Part shown: positions 5,589 to 6,134 of the stretch, piece by piece
Position numbering within the stretch: the first letter of the stretch is position 1
Layout: every line of letters begins with the position of its first letter
Source: Propionibacteriales bacterium
GTDB lineage: Bacteria > Actinomycetota > Actinomycetes > Propionibacteriales > Propionibacteriaceae
Length of the DNA stretch: 6,134 bases
NCBI GenBank assembly: GCA_030453285.1
Contig: JAKDKP010000158.1
Coordinates: 1-6,134 of the forward strand
Direction of reading: 5' to 3'
The notes under the pieces: model-generated
Databases searched by the model: none
The model's input: only the letters and a program-made list of their open reading frames with translations
What the model was told of the DNA's origin: nothing
Position numbers and translations under genes: made by a program

Positions 5589-6134
5589 TCAACCCCGAGG
5601 GACCCCGTACGCCAGGAGCTCGGCCGAGCCTGGGGCGACCGCGGACCAGGGGGCCGGCACCGCGAGCGTGGCGACCGCGCTGGTGGGGAACTTCTGGTCG
5701 ATGCGATGCCACAGGTCGGGCTGGCCGGTGTGGGCCGCCAGCAGGCGCACCAGGTCGACCACCGACGAGTTGTGGCCCAGCAACAGCAGGTTCGACACCG
5801 ACGAAGGGCTGGCGCACACCTGACCCAGCAGGTCTGTGGCCGAGGCTTCGTACACGGTGGTGCTGAACATCACCTCGCCGGCGGTGGCTCCGGCCTCGGT
5901 CGCCAACTGCCATGTCTGACGGCACCGTACGGCGTCGGACACCAGGGCCCGGTCGGGCACCGGCGGCCGGGCGGCCAGATGGGCGCCCAGGGCGCGGGCA
6001 TCTCGCCGTCCACGGCGACTCAAGGGACGATCATGATCAACGGCATCGCCTGCCCACGAGGACTTCGCAGGGCGCACGATGATCAGGCGACCCGGTCGTG
6101 ATCCCTCGCCCGGCCGGTCGGGCAGAGAATCGTG
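5589..6134 (-). CDS. SixA-like histidine phosphatase, likely inactive variant, 5' end cut off by window edge
   Basis: The gene encodes a small histidine phosphatase (phosphoglycerate-mutase-like fold) of the SixA type; family members remove phosphate from phosphohistidine proteins or small molecules. Numbering from the window edge (181 codons visible), family marks are RLIIVRPAKSSW (16-27), DHDRPLSRRGRRDA (33-46), SDAVRCRQTW (66-75, with R70 and R72), YEASATDLL (95-103) and LLLGHNSSVVDLVRLL (117-132, with H121). The usual first motif is RHA or RHG; here the histidine is proline (P22, codon CCT at 6071-6069), so the phospho-accepting residue is missing. The only standard in-frame start is GTG at 6077, but that would remove the first beta strand (RLIIV). 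The frame stays open to the edge, so the true start is probably outside. The stop is TGA at 5589; a 115-bp gap precedes the MazF-like gene. Confidence 0.82.
   Translation of the reverse strand, partial: HDSLPDRPGEGSRPGRLIIVRPAKSSWAGDAVDHDRPLSRRGRRDARALGAHLAARPPVPDRALVSDAVRCRQTWQLATEAGATAGEVMFSTTVYEASATDLLGQVCASPSSVSNLLLLGHNSSVVDLVRLLAAHTGQPDLWHRIDQKFPTSAVATLAVPAPWSAVAPGSAELLAYGVPRG

Noticed and set aside
5706..6101. Forward open frame of 131 codons at the right end
   Set aside because: It is a shadow of the SixA-like phosphatase, whose conserved motifs are read on the opposite strand.

Overview
The window is very GC-rich and almost fully coding. Its genes read as those of a high-GC actinobacterium: an actinobacterial-type S-adenosylhomocysteine hydrolase, a cluster resembling a trio known from mycobacteria, and a PemK/MazF-like family common in Actinobacteria. 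Frequent CGTACG and a dispersed-repeat-like element between convergent genes would fit a Propionibacteriales-type genome, but that placement is a guess.

The left two thirds (1-4862) is a forward block of three genes. First comes the 3' part of ahcY (S-adenosylhomocysteine hydrolase), cut by the left edge. After 38 bp comes a large fused protein: a circularly permuted ATP-grasp domain followed by an alpha-E domain. Its stop codon overlaps the start of a transglutaminase-like cysteine peptidase/amidase (TGATG). The ATP-grasp/alpha-E/transglutaminase trio is a widespread but biochemically unresolved module. It has been predicted to form and cleave or transfer amide (peptide-like) bonds. It is the most interesting system here. 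The tight coupling suggests the two proteins act together, and the short gap suggests co-transcription with ahcY.

The right third (4916-6134) is transcribed in reverse and converges on the first block. It holds a PemK/MazF-superfamily protein with a long basic N-terminal extension and no visible antitoxin. Upstream of it is a SixA-like histidine phosphatase, cut by the right edge, in which the catalytic phospho-accepting histidine is read as proline. The 53-bp convergent gap (4863-4915) holds a palindromic element resembling dispersed actinobacterial repeats. The 115-bp gap between the two reverse genes holds a plausible promoter placed for leaderless transcription of the MazF-like gene. No RNA genes, CRISPR arrays, insertion sequences or prophage genes were seen.
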